64,000 nucleotides of DNA. Source: Beaufortia kweichowensis. Taxonomy: Eukaryota > Chordata > Actinopteri > Cypriniformes > Gastromyzontidae. Numbering within the stretch: position 1 is the stretch's first letter; each line of letters opens with the position of its first letter. Both the position numbers and the translations under genes were made by a program. Location: the NCBI GenBank assembly GCA_019155185.1, contig CM032806.1:2183001-2247000 (forward strand), in the 5' to 3' direction. Under the pieces are notes generated by a model. It was given only the letters and a program-made list of their open reading frames with translations, was not told the DNA's origin and did no database searches. Positions 13,596 through 25,919 of the stretch are shown piece after piece.

Positions 13596-15599
13596 TTGAG
13601 AACTCAAGTCACTGTATGTCATGCTTGTGATATCATTAAACTTAACTTGAAATGTATTTTTAAAAAGTACACTTACAGCGGTTTTATGAATTTTTTCTTA
13701 TTTCCTTTCACTTTTAATGTAACTTTTGAGAAACTCTATTCTTCATTTAATTATGTATACCACACAACCCTGTTTAGTACACATTGGCTCTTGACAGAGA
13801 TTGTCCACAAATATTGCCAGAATTTTCATTAGATGCACTTCAAATATGACTCATGAATCTATTTTTCACTCAACCCACTCTTACAGTAACAGTTCACTCT
13901 TCTTTTTATGAAACCAACAAATGTGTGCATATATGAATAGTTATGTTGGGTGGATGGGTGTGTATGGATAAATTGTGTTCTGTACATTTAGTCCTTACAG
14001 TTTCTTTTTTATCTCAGTAGCTCAGTAATATGCTAAATAACTTGGTAGAATGTCCAGTTGCATTTTTGGCATTAAAAAATAAAAGCTTTGAATTTTAAGT
14101 GTTGTTTTCATTGCAGAAATGCTTACGCTGGTGTTTCTTTGATTCAGTATTCATGCTGTTTAATGTAAGCGCACCAGCTACAGTTCACATTTTCAACTTT
14201 TATTAGGGTCTCACCACAGATCTGGATGTTAGGATGATGAAATGTATAGCAGGGCCAGCTCACATAATCCTAAACATGTGTTTCTGGCTGGTACAGGTGT
14301 GTTAATTGCACTACTTGGATAAACAAACAGGTTTATGGCAGTCTTGCTTCGTAGTGACGCGTTTGATTAAACTATTATTGCTATTTTGGGATGTTCAAAC
14401 TGAGTAAGGTCAACTTATTAGCTCACTTTTATAGTTAGTCTCTGCACATTAAATTATATTTGTCTGTATTTTAACATCTAGAATGACATGTTTAAATGCT
14501 GTGCATCATCCAGACACCCTTCCAGACAATACTGTAGAATTATATCTTTTGTATTTGGTGTATTAGCAGCTGGATTGATATAAATGAAACTGTAATGCAC
14601 AGGACAGTGGCGAGACGGCACCTGTGTAGGTTGAGTTTGGGAATGCGTCAGAGGGTAATGGAGGGTTTGGAGGGAGGACGTGCTGTCACAAGGTGTTGAC
14701 AAATTGTGACGGCCCAGATGCATCTCTCCTTCGCACCAATTAACAACTGCTTTTTACCGAAAAGCAGAAGGCAAGGATGAAAATTAAAGACCTGCCTGCA
14801 GTGCTCTCAATAATTAATAACCCATGCATGAATTTTTCATCTTCTCCAATACGTTTGCAGATGTGAGGGGCTGTGTTTGGGCATGGCAAATAAAAAGGAG
14901 AGGAAAGTGCTCTAAAAGAGAGATTAGCCCCAGAGGGTTATCGGTTACACACGCTCCTAATCTCTGATCACCGCTGTATTACGGCACATCTGCAGGCCAC
15001 TGTCTTCTTCACTTTAGTGTGTTTCTTTGGCTCATTTTCATAGCATTATTGTTTATTGGTTTGCAGTAACCATTGATGTTGTGCTTTACATAGGCTTGTT
15101 TGTTTCCAGCAAATGCATTAAAAAACTCAACGGTGAAGATCTAGCAGTAACTTTGAGCCAGACTCATGGACAGCTGGCTCGATAATCTGTCTAAAATTAC
15201 AATGTAAGCCATTCAAGTGCACTTTGCTTGGAGCACTGCAACTTTTTTATTGTAGAAACACAGAGAATTTACCAACATCTGTCCGGTGAAGTGCAACATT
15301 TAACATCCAGTGTGTTTTTCCTGTTGCTTCTATTTATTCTTTTTAATAATAAATGTAATTGTTTTTATTATTTTATTATTAAACAACTGATAATGGTGCC
15401 TTTAAGTGAATCTGGGAAACTTGTAGGTTACCTCCAACCCGGGCGGGATGACAAATAACAGCATCCTAAAACAATTGAGAATATAACAAAAAAGTATTTT
15501 TATCCTTTTATCAAATACATTTTGAGTAATAATTTAGTTCAAGCTGTTTCAGTCATTGCACCTTTAAAATTATTAAAATACTATGTAAAATTGAAATAA

Positions 15600-16010
15600 C
15601 TTCGCGAAATGATTCCTTAACATTTGCAAAAAACTTGCTTTCCACATTTCCATCATGTTGGAAATCGACACGCCTTACGACGTCACAGCTAGGCAACTCG
15701 TATTTTGTAGAATTCCGAGTTTCCCACTAGCAAATAAGATCGTTTTATGTTCGGAACTTGTAAGATTTCCACTTGAAGGCAGCGTAACACTAAGCGGGAC
15801 GTGGGATGGGATTTACCCATCCGTCATTGCGCATCACCTGAGTGCTAGCTGTGTCGTTCCACGCGCTTGTTTGCGACAAAAAGCGCAAAATGTGACCGTA
15901 AGTTACAGTGTAGTTATCATCATAGACATGCCCCGTTGCTTCGAGTGCCATTTTAAACCGGGCAAAATTCCCCTATAAACACATACAAGTGAATGGGGGG
16001 CTGTGTGTTT
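15600..16010. repeat. possible transposon remnant with a 107-codon open frame
   Basis: This stretch is less AT-rich than its surroundings, and a frame runs from 15655 to 15978 on + (begins MLEIDTPYDVT). No conserved domain was recognised. It opens and closes without nearby exon signals, and the region has the feel of a dispersed fish repeat. Not called as a gene. Confidence 0.3.
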
Positions 16011-16263
16011 TTCTGGATGAAAGGCACAATAACGCTTACATGCGAAATCAATGGTTTTATTTATAAACTCGATATTTACTGTTAAAAGGAATTGTGAAAA
16101 CTCACTCGTGTGAAGCAGTCCTGTTACTTCTTTTTGGATGAGTATAAACCTTGGATTGATGACAAGAAACTCAGATTCTCCAGGTAAAGCAAGAAAAATA
16201 TTATTATTTAAAAATAAAATATTATTATTTTAAAATATAATTATTACTATTATAAAAACATTG

Positions 16264-16282
16264 TTATTATTATTATTATTAT
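16264..16282. repeat. (ATT)n short microsatellite in an AT-rich tract
   Basis: TTATTATTATTATTATT units follow several related ATTATT blocks from 16199. Confidence 0.85.
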
Positions 16283-16686
16283 TGGAGTGTTTGTCTTGTG
16301 GTTTTATAGTGGCAACTTTAAAATAATATGTGAGAAACATTTAAAATGTTTAATTTTACTTTATCATATATGAATTTACATATATGATACTAACTGCTGT
16401 AGTGCCTGTAAATACTTCAGCTAAATGTGTATTTAATGTAATGATAAGAAATGGCTCTTTATTTTCATTCATATATGACTCAACATAGTGATTGTGTGGT
16501 ACCTCATAGTAACCTGAGGAATCCAAATAAACAGGCATTTAATATCATCCATTAACAGTAGTGTGCTGGGTGTTGAACACATTATGGTTTGGTTGGTTTA
16601 ATAAGATCAGTGGCAGTAAAGTGTGTCTGTACATTGTTAAGCAATTTAAGTAATATTCTCATCTTAGTGTGACATATTGTACTGTG

Positions 16687-16690
<4 letters not shown>

Positions 16691-16762
<72 letters not shown>
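16691..16762. repeat. (TC)36 microsatellite
   Basis: Uninterrupted TC dinucleotides running into CACAC. The mirrored open frames across it are repeat artefacts. Confidence 0.97.
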
Positions 16763-16768
<6 letters not shown>

Positions 16769-17587
16769 TTTCTCTTTCTGTCCACCTCACACATATGTAA
16801 AAGGAAGCCCCAAGGGTTGGTCCTTTTTGCTTCTTCCTGTCAGGTTGCCATGGTATTAGGCAAGGTGGCCCCATTTCCTGCCGTGGAAAGGGGCTGGGGG
16901 TTATGTCCTGAGCGACTGTCCCGCTGTCTAATATGATCAGACAGGCGTGTTGGGTAGTGTCACACGGTACAGCCAGACTGTGGCTCAGCTGATGCTCTCA
17001 CACTGAGATCACAACCAACCACCACCACCCTCTCAAATACTCCACCTTTCTTACCTGCTGAAGGTGATCAGATCTCTGTAGCATAATCTCTCTGCATAGT
17101 CTGCTAAACATGTTTATGAGATATTATGTCGAATGCAACAAAGAATGTGAAATGCATTTTTGCCTTGTTTAAATTAGGCTACTGTGATGTTAGTAGAGAT
17201 CTTAGGGAACCATACAGGAGCCGATATGGTTGTTTAAATCCAATCTTTCTGAGCAAGGCATGAAATTGAACAATAACACAATCGCAATAATTTCTCGCTC
17301 ATTTTCCAAACTTATTTGCCCAGATACGTTGTGACAACACAAGTCTTTGAAGTACATCAGACGTTTGAGGCTCTTTGCTGTTCACATTTGGCAGGCTGCA
17401 GATAGGACACACCCCGTCCCTCTTACTTCGCCCTCCCTCGTCTCATCTCGCCCCTCTTCAATACACCCCTCAGGGGAGTTAATTTGTGTTCAATGCATGA
17501 GAAGATCAGAGCGTGCATGGGGGTGGTTTAGGGTGGGGTAATTTTTCTCTGTCTTATTTTTATTTCTAGAGCCAGTGCAGTCAGAGG

Positions 17588-17663
<76 letters not shown>

Positions 17664-17680
17664 GTCTATCTATCTATCTA
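17588..17680. repeat. (ATCT)n tetranucleotide microsatellite
   Basis: About 23 TCTA/ATCT units with one TCTG interruption near 17661-17664. Confidence 0.97.
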
Positions 17681-18069
17681 GTATCTGTAGTGTGGGAATA
17701 TCTTATTAATTTCTGAATAGTTTAGTTAAGCAGTTGGAGAACAGATGTTCATTAGCGTGATAAACAGTCATCATCATTAGAGTCATTAGATGCAAACAAA
17801 CACAGTCATCATCAAGGTTTAGAGAAACCCTGTCCTCTCCTCATTACTGTCTTATTTTGTGTATGACATAACAGAAAAGGATGTTGCGCCTCATTGCATC
17901 AGCGAGTCTTCCTGGCGATGTGCTTTGAACAAGGTTGTTACTTTTGGTGCACAATATATTTGTCTCTTTCTGTCTGTGGAACACTTGTCATTCATCAGAT
18001 CCCATTTGACATCTGCCTTATACAATAAGCAAGGATAATAAGATTCACTGGAAGATGCTCCTTAAAAAA

Positions 18070-18185
18070 CTTGCCTTCATGTTGTTCCAAGCCTGTATAA
18101 GTTTCCTTTTTTCCATGTGACAGAAAAGGTAGTTTGAAGAATTTCTTTGGACTGTCAACTTTAAAACCACCATAAAAGTATCATA
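18070..18185. repeat. interspersed repeat fragment, family X, copy A
   Basis: It contains TGTTGTTCCAAGCCTGTATA and a GAAGAATTTCTTTGG block. It resembles the fragments at 19385-19520 and 19830-20080, which share the TTCCAAACCT core. The family resembles a very common cyprinid non-autonomous DNA transposon. Confidence 0.5.
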
Positions 18186-19384
18186 AATAATGCATCACAT
18201 CTAATGGCTCCATGTTTGATTTAAGAGCTACGGCAAGATTTTCATTTTTAAGCCCACCAGCCTCAGTCCCTGTTCGCTTTCATTATATGGAAAAACACCC
18301 CCACCACATTTTCTTTTGGTATACCATGCAAGAAAGAAAGTCATATGGGTTTTGTATGTAAATGATAGAATATTGTACTGGCTTAACGTTTTTGTTTTAA
18401 TTCTATTGATCTTTAATTCACTGACAGAGCAGTATACAGAAGACATATTGAATGTTTTTGGTAGTTTGGTGTCTGTATGAGTCATGCTGTTTGGCCCATT
18501 AACAGCTCTGAGTCTTGGGTTCTGTTCTCGCACCTCCTGCCAGTTCAGTTCAGCTCATTAGCACCGAGCGGCAATCAGGAGAGTGATGCATCACAGACCT
18601 GGGGATCAAACGGTAGTCCATCACCAAAGACTCCCATTTGAACTCTTGGTGATGTTTGTTGCCTGTGAAAAGAATGAAGATACATGCCATTATGCATCAC
18701 TAAATATGGGTTATTTCATGGCAAATGTTTCTGTTTGTATGGCCTGAGATTGAGCTCTAAAGTGGTCAAAATGCTCAGGGCTAAATTCTCTTGAGATTCG
18801 AAATGCCTCTGGCCTGGAAATATAACGTCCGTGGATGTTTAGAGTGTGATAAAGTGCCTGGGATCTGTTTTATTGTATTGGTGTTCATTTTTTGTCTGTC
18901 CTGCTGTACAGTTACAGGCCCTCTGAGAGCTGTTATACTCAATGGTTACAAGATCTTGCAATTCTTTCATGGCGGACTTACGTTTACAGGAAGACGTTAT
19001 ATAGACGGGCGATGCGGCATGTTCAGGCTTTGATGTGTGGCTCCTTTCATGTGTTTGTCAGAGGTTGACAGGTGTATTTTTGCATGCAGGCCCCAAAGAT
19101 GCTTCACGCTCGCTAACAATCTCTCCTTCTTTGACTAGAATGAGAGATGACTGAATAATCAATTATCAGAGAGATCTATGAGCGCTGGCAGGGGAAGAAA
19201 ATTATGGGATATTAAAAATGTCAGTTCTGGATCTTTATTGCATTCGTTTATTTATTTCAATATTCGCTTTGATTTGTTTTACTGTGATCCCTAAGGAGAG
19301 CAGAAATTAAATATTTTTATGCATCTGCAGCAACTGATGCTAATAAATATCTATAAATATCGTAAAAGCAGTTGACGAAGGGAA

Positions 19385-19520
19385 TACTTTCATCTTGGCA
19401 TTATTTACTCGACCTCATGTTGTTCCAAACCTTCATATTGTTATTTTTTGTCTGTACAGCATAAAAGCACTATAAAGTGGTCCATACAACTTGTGGATTT
19501 GAAGTCTTCTGCATATGATC
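19385..19520. repeat. interspersed repeat fragment, family X, copy B
   Basis: It contains CATGTTGTTCCAAACCTTCA and then CTATAAAGTGGTCCATACAA. It shares the core with copies A and C but diverges after it. Confidence 0.5.
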
Positions 19521-19829
19521 GCTTTGTGTTCTGTACAAAGAGCATTTTTAATCTTTTTTCACTGAAAGTTAAATAATTTATGCAACCAAGTACATCAAAT
19601 ATATAGTGCCTGTGACACAGGTTTGAAGTCTTGTCATAACAGAATGATTTTTGCTATTGCCATCCAACCCGTGTCAAAGGCATGATATTTGATTTAACAG
19701 TTGGTTGTACTAGTGAGTGAGTAATGACTTGCATGTGATCTGTAGATCACAAAAAAACAGCAGAAGACGTCTTCTGCAACTCATTATAACTTGCTAACTT
19801 TTATGAAAAAAGCTGTGTGATGACTATTT

Positions 19830-20080
19830 TTTTTCATCATTTATTTACCCTTATATCATTCCAAACCTGTATAACTTTCTTTCTTCAGCAGAACACAAAA
19901 TAAGATAATTTAAAGAATGTTGGTAGCCAAACAAATTTAACCCTATTGACTTCCATTGTATAAACACAATATAAAAAAAGTTCTCAAAATTCCTTCCTTT
20001 GTGCTCTACAAAAGAAAGACTTATGAGGGTGAATAAATGGTGACAGAATTTCTTATTTTTAGATGCACTGTTTCTTTAAT
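19830..20080. repeat. interspersed repeat, family X, copy C (longest)
   Basis: The order is TTATTTACCCTTATATCATT, CCAAACCTGTATAACTTTC, CAGCAGAACACAAAATAAGA, AAGAATGTTGGTAGCC, then TATGAGGGTGAATAAATGG. This is the usual layout of a common cyprinid repeat, seen here in nearly full length. It ends about 70 bp before the lrrn coding-exon acceptor. Confidence 0.6.
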
Positions 20081-20232
20081 GTCACTGTCACTTGGCAAAC
20101 ATCATAAGCCATGTATGATTTATATGCCATTTTTTCTTTTTCATTTTGCAGGGTTCCTGTCTTCCATTTTGTAGAAATCTTCCCTCCGTCTGTCTGCCAC
20201 CGACTGGGCGCAGCACTCCAGAGATCATCAAT

Positions 20233-22466
20233 ATGGAGAGAACTGCCATTTCCACTTCACTGCTTACAGTCTGTTTAGTTTTGGCTGCGTGTCGCTGTTC
20301 CCTTGCGATTCCCTTCTGCCCTGCCCAGTGTGTCTGCGAGACCCGCCCATGGTACACGCCACAGTCGGTCTACCATCAAGCCAAGACTGTTGACTGCAAC
20401 GAGCTCCATTTGAGCAGAATTCCATGGAATATATCAGTCGATACTCAGGTGCTACTTCTTCAGAGCAACAATATCTCTAGGGTGACCTCTGAACTCCAGA
20501 GTTTGGTCAATCTCACAGAACTGGACCTCTCACAAAACCACTTCACACAGATCCAAGATGTCGGCTTGAGTAACTTAACCCAACTGGTCACGCTTTACCT
20601 TGAGGAAAACCAAATTAAAGAGCTGCCTGATTCATGTCTGAAGGATCTAGTCAATTTGGAAGAGCTTTATATTAACCATAATCAAATCTCTTCTATTGGT
20701 CCTAATGCATTTTCAGGTTTGGGGAACCTGTTGAGGCTCCATCTCAACTCAAACAAGCTTGTAGCTATAGATAGTCATTGGTTTGAAGCCCTTCCCAACC
20801 TGGAGATCCTAATGATAGGGGAGAACCCTATTCTTGGCCTGCAAGATATGAACTTTCACCCCCTTTCTAAATTGCACAGTTTGGTGTTAGCAGGAATGGG
20901 GCTACAGGAAATCCCTGACGGTGCATTCCAGGGGTTAGAGTATCTTGAGAGTCTCTCGTTCTTCGATAACAAGCTGTCGGGCATTCCAAAAAAAGCTCTC
21001 AGTGTTTTACCCAGCCTCAAGTTTCTCGATCTCAACAAGAACCCCATTGTCCGCATACAAGAAGGTGATTTCCGTGACTTTCCTCATTTAGAAGAACTCA
21101 GCCTAAACAACATGGAGGAACTGGTGGCGGTGGAGAGAGGTGCGTTCTCCAACCTTCCACAGATGGCCAAACTGGAGCTTAACAACAACCCCCACCTGTT
21201 CTTTATAGACCGTGCTGCTTTCATGAACATGCGCAGCTTACGCACCTTACTGGTCCATAACAACGACCTCACGTTATTGCCCCATGAGATTTTTTTGCTT
21301 TTCCCAGTCTGGATGAAATCAGTCTCCATAGCAACCCACTCAGGTGCGATTGTCTCGCCAACTGGGGCCAAGTCCTGGGCAACCAATCGAGTCTTAAACT
21401 TTTAGAATCCCAAATAACTCTTTGTGCCTCCCCTCCACATCTCATTGGCCAGTCTTTACAAGAAGTGGTGTCTGCAAGTTGGAATGGGGCCACAAATACC
21501 TGTCTGCCTCTGATTTCCCAGCATGCCTTCCCTCCACTGCTCAACGTCACCGTGGGTCAGCTCCTAACACTGAACTGCTGGGCTGTGGCCGATCCGGTGC
21601 CACAATTTTACTGGGTGACACCCACCGGTGACAAAGTCACTTCTGAAGCAGGTTCATCATCTTTAAATGAGGGCGAAGGAACCAGAAAGAAGCACCGGAT
21701 GCAAAACCAAGGCGCTCTAGAGATCCCACATATAGAACCGGAGGATGCTGGTCTCTATACGTGTGTTGCTTGGAATGCAGAAGGGGCAGACACTCGGAGT
21801 GTTTCTGTGTATGTTGATAAAAGTAACTTTGATGGTGAACGTCATAGCGGAGGTCATCACGAGGCGGTGAACACCACAGGATCCTTAATTGTCCTGGCGA
21901 AAATCGTACATGCCCAGTCCGTAGTGCTAGAATGGAAAGTCCACCCATCTGCCCCATCTGTCACCCATGAGGTGGCACAACCCAAATGGCTAAGCGCTAC
22001 CGTTAAGATTGACAATCCACAAATTAGCTATACTGCAATGGTCCCCGTGGATGTCCAAGAGTATAACCTCACGCACCTGCTCCCTTCCACAGAGTACCAG
22101 GTTTGCCTAACTATGGCTGCCACGGAGCAGACCCAACACTCTTGCATCAACGTGACCACCAAAGAAGCCAGCTTTGCCGTGGAGATGGTCGCCCAGCCCA
22201 CCAATGTTGCGCTGGCGGCAGTCATGGGCTCCATGTTCGCCATATGCATCATGGCACTGCTGGTGTTCTACATGGGACGACGTATGAAGCAGAAATCATG
22301 TCACCATTCTCTTAAGAAATATATGCAGCACACCACCTCAATCCCTCTGAACGAGCTCTATCCACCTCTCATTAACCTCTGGGAGACAGAGACAGAAAAA
22401 GAGAAAGAAGGACCGGTCGACCCTCAGAACTCACAGATAGACACCTCAAAAACATACATGTGGTAG
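20233..22466 (+). CDS. lrrn1-like: leucine-rich repeat neuronal protein (LRRN family), frameshifted in this copy
   Basis: The acceptor is TTTTGCAG at 20149-20150 and the chosen start is ATG 20233, which opens directly into a hydrophobic signal peptide; an upstream in-frame ATG at 20146 lies across the acceptor. The product is a type I neuronal membrane protein: Cys-rich N-cap (CPAQCVCETRPWYTPQS), a tandem array of leucine-rich repeats, a C-cap (SNPLRCDC), an Ig domain (LNCWAVADP through GLYTCVAWNAEGADT), a fibronectin-III-like region and one membrane segment (VALAAVMGSMFAICIMALLV). The short cytoplasmic tail KYMQHTTSIPLNELYPPLIN, ending TYMW, is closest to LRRN1. The frame breaks at a run of seven T (21290-21296): upstream it would end at 21405, while downstream homology continues one frame over. 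One extra T would restore about 744 aa, near the 708-716 aa of human LRRN1-3. LRRN1 versus LRRN2 orthology is not settled. Confidence 0.85.
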
Positions 22467-23470
22467 CTGCACTACAGATAGTAGATGGAAGAGACGTTTT
22501 CAAACAGTGTATGTACTGTTTTGTACATATATGACAAGTATGTATTATTGATTTGTCTTTGTGAAAGATAAATGTATTTTTAGATTGTACCCTTCGACAC
22601 CAAGCACACTTGGTTGCAATTGTGATTTGTTAAAATATACAGGTACAACAGATGTGGGCAGCATTCTATGCTTTTGCATTCTATTTTTTCTAACATTAGG
22701 CATGCAAATATGTTCATTTGTTCATCCTATAAGAACATTTACCTAGTTAATACGCAAATAACACAGAGCAACACTATTTACATCACCTCACACATTTCAA
22801 ATCATGTGAAATCAGATTCACAGATTAGAGTTTTTGCATGAAATCTTGCATGATATTTTGGTGCTAACAGGGAGAGTTTTTTCCTTATTTTCTCACTTCT
22901 ATAAATACACGGGTGTGAGAAGGTGACAAAAACATGTGTATGTGCCCTCAATTGTCTTCAGCCTGTCTCATTTTATCAACTGCATTGTAATGAATATTCA
23001 AACTTAAACCAAACCTGCCAGGTGCTACGAAGTTGCTGTTACGGTGAACTAATTCGCTGTCGTATGTAATTAATTTCTGGAACACAGCTGCACCGTTGTG
23101 CTTATTTATCTTTACATTTTAATATAGCTTTTAAAATATCTATTTATTAGAGAGTGCTTGTGTTTATTTGTACTGACGAAAAATGTATTCCACATTTGAT
23201 ATAAAGTAAATCATTAGACTATAATGATGATTAGGTTCAAATGGTTGACATTTACTGGTAGGCTTTCGGCATTCAGCTGTTTGTTTTGCACCTCATGATG
23301 CGTTTGGCATTATTGTTACAGAAAAATTGCTTTAGTTTTCATTTAAACATATTGCCAGATTCAATATTCACACAATTCTGTCTTTGTTAAAAGCATGATG
23401 TTGTATATAAGGTGACAGAAATGTGTGGAGAGTGAGAAAATTGAAAATAAATCAGTGTTAACTTTTAAAT
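22467..23470 (+). other. probable lrrn 3' UTR
   Basis: AT-rich sequence after the TAG stop. The first well-placed AATAAA is at 23446-23451. No coding feature is seen. Confidence 0.5.
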
Positions 23471-24169
23471 GAATAAATTTACAGGCCCAACCTTTCCTTT
23501 TAAAAAAAGAGTCATGCATCTAGTCTAAAGGATATATTCATTTAACATAAAACCTGTGAGATTTCTACATACAGCTGTATCATATTGATTAATACAAATG
23601 ATATGCAAGACATACTCATATGTTGTTGAAAAAGGCTGGTTGACATGACCTCAGCAAACAGGTTCATCCAACAAAACCCAACAACCTTCCGTTGGTGTTT
23701 GTTGCCTTAAGACTATATATATATATATAACCACATTAACCTTTGATGTACCACAAGGTGTTTTTTTTCAAAGATTTATCTTTGAACACTGTATGTTTTG
23801 AACCAAAGATGAGACGCATTTAATATCTCTCTCATCATTGTAAACAGTCAATAAGATGTCATGATTAAGCTCTGATAAACAGTAAAGGAAAATATTTATT
23901 ATGCTTTAACATCTCTTGATTTTCTTATTTGTTTATTTATTATTATACTGAATTTTGTTTATTTGGGGCCATTTGATTGTCATACAGTTCATGAGAAACA
24001 CATAGATTTAGCATGTTAAAAGTCAGTTCTCATGTGAAATGTTGAAGACTCCTGTCATTTGATTTTAAGATGTTCGTTCATCACTGATTGTAAATCAAAT
24101 TGTGTGTGTTTACTGGAAGAAGAACACAGATTATGTCACTTTAGATTAAGCATAAAATATATCACAACT

Positions 24170-24183
24170 CCGCCCTCTAGTGG
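24170..24183 (-). promoter_or_regulatory. candidate CTCF-binding motif
   Basis: On the minus strand the 14 bases read CCACTAGAGGGCGG, which fits the vertebrate CTCF core CCASYAGRKGGCRS at every position. It lies in the spacer between lrrn and the otud5 promoter. Such motifs also spread with repeats, so occupancy is unproven. Confidence 0.4.
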
Positions 24184-24939
24184 TGGAGAACACTAATGAC
24201 GTTTTACACAAGTTGCTGTATCTCAGTGAATAGCAGGGTATTTTGTAATAGAAGAATATTATTGTTATATTTCGATTAAGTCAACAATAATGGTTTTACA
24301 CTGTTAAGACGTGTTGTGACGTCCGTGCTCAATAGTTCAGGAGAAACTTTACTGTCTGAAGAAACATTTGAAAGTAATAAACACAATGTCACTACAACTA
24401 TAAAGCGTCTTTTTTCTTGATGTTAAATTGTCTGTGCAAACACTAAAAGTATTTCTACATTTAAGTGTCAATGTACAGTTAATCATAACTTCAAAATCCA
24501 TCTCTGTTTAGTGAAATGAAGCTCTTTATTACCATTCAACTGTATGACACAGTTTTCTGTCTAGATAAGTTCATTATGATCGATCATGCATGTTCACATG
24601 CATCATGCGAGGAATAGGATTTCTCTAATTTAAGCCATTAAATATACAAACTACAACCTTTACAGATACTGAAATCTTCCTTCCTCAAAGCAAAATGACA
24701 CTTGAGGCTAATTAGGTTGTTTACTCATAAATGTGTTAATTCAGAAACACTTTGTTTAATTTTACACACTATTCATACATCACCTATTCTATTCCAAAAG
24801 GCACAATGCATAGTCAAATAAAATATAGTTTATTTACCCATGTTATGGCACATGTTAAGATTATGACACAACAAAAGAACTTTAATCTTTTCTGTGTTTT
24901 TATTTTACTGTATAAGACAATATAAAACAATTGTAAAGC

Positions 24940-25150
24940 ACTTGTGGCCCAACGGTTAGAGGATTGAAGGTCACAGGTTTGATTGTCAAGGCCAGCAGTA
25001 AACTACTGAGATGCCCTTGAGCAAGACACCTTTCTCAGGGTGCTGTAGTGAATTGCTTCGTTCTGTTCCGGGTGTGTGTGTGTTCACTTCTCACTGGATG
25101 GGTTAAATTCAGAGATGAAATTCTGAGTATGGGTCACCATACCTGACCAT
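24940..25150 (+). repeat. tRNA-derived SINE (HE1/V-SINE-like)
   Basis: A box-A-like TGGCCCAACGG is at 24945-24955 and a degenerate box B, GGTTTGATTGTC, at 24976-24987. The body then reads GCCCTTGAGCAAGACACCTT, GTGTTCACTTCTCACTGGAT, GGGTTAAATTCAGAG and TGAGTATGGGTCACCATAC. This arrangement is typical of fish tRNA SINEs. Box B is damaged, so this is an old copy and not a functional tRNA gene. Confidence 0.75.
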
Positions 25151-25587
25151 TCATAACATGCATGTAGTCTAAAAAGTAGATGAACACTTACATCTGAACA
25201 CTGAATGGAAACTGCATGTCACTGCATTAGATCAACTAATATCGCAATATCAAATCAAATGACATGTATTTTAAGGAAAGATAATGCAAGCACAACAAGC
25301 ATAACATGTGAAAAAAATAAGTTTCTGGTTCTTAATAAAACATTGGGTATACACTTTAAAATGAAGACCAGTTTTATTTGGACATTTTCTTATTGCCAAA
25401 CATTTGTGATAAACTACAACCACTAAAACAAGACAGACTGGTAAAAGTTATTTTTGATTAACAGTACCTGACTCTACTAGGACACCTGTTTGAAGTTTAA
25501 AGATGTCCCCATAAATCACACAAGGAACATGTTCCTCTTAATTGTTTTTTATTGACGTAACAATATTTTAGAGACAGTGATGATAAT

Positions 25588-25590
<3 letters not shown>

Positions 25591-25650
<60 letters not shown>
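25591..25650. repeat. (AG)30 microsatellite
   Basis: Uninterrupted AG dinucleotides upstream of otud5. Confidence 0.97.
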
Positions 25651-25652
<2 letters not shown>

Positions 25653-25919
25653 ATTGTAAATCCTTTGTCACTATTTTAATCCATTGTGTATACTCAGTCC
25701 ATATATCTTATAATAAACATGATTTGCTTCATTAATAGCCTACCAGAGGAGGGCAGTGGATCAGTGTGAAGTGTTACTGAACTACTAAACAATACAAACA
25801 CATGCACCTGCAGAGATGAATACATTATTTTAATTAATGACAGGACACAAAAAATACAAGAAACCCACAAAACTGAGGTTCAAGAACCCATTAAAATATT
25901 AAAAAACCCATCAGTCCAT

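Larger units (their letters stand above)
11404..20150 (+). other. candidate lrrn intron, about 8.7 kb
   Basis: No second gene was recognised. It contains an AGAACC-type repeat (12905-12996), a GA repeat (13560-13593), a low-complexity AT tract near 16200-16282, a TC repeat (16691-16762), an ATCT repeat (17588-17680) and three related repeat fragments at 18.0-20.1 kb. An unusual open frame at 15655-15978 looks transposon-derived. The block at 14720-15000 is richer in homeodomain-like sites than its flanks. Confidence 0.45.
23471..25919. other. intergenic region between lrrn and otud5
   Basis: No gene was recognised. It holds a CTCF-like motif at 24170-24183, a tRNA-derived SINE at about 24940-25150 and a long AG microsatellite at 25591-25650. 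A short TA repeat at about 23714-23729 lies in the same AT-rich zone. Confidence 0.6.

Noticed and set aside
16582..16859. Frames of repeated Arg-Glu or Leu-Ser
   Set aside because: They are artefacts of the TC repeat at 16691-16762.
24945..24987. Possible tRNA gene from box A and box B-like sequence
   Set aside because: Box B is degenerate, no cloverleaf could be drawn, and the flanking body is that of a SINE.
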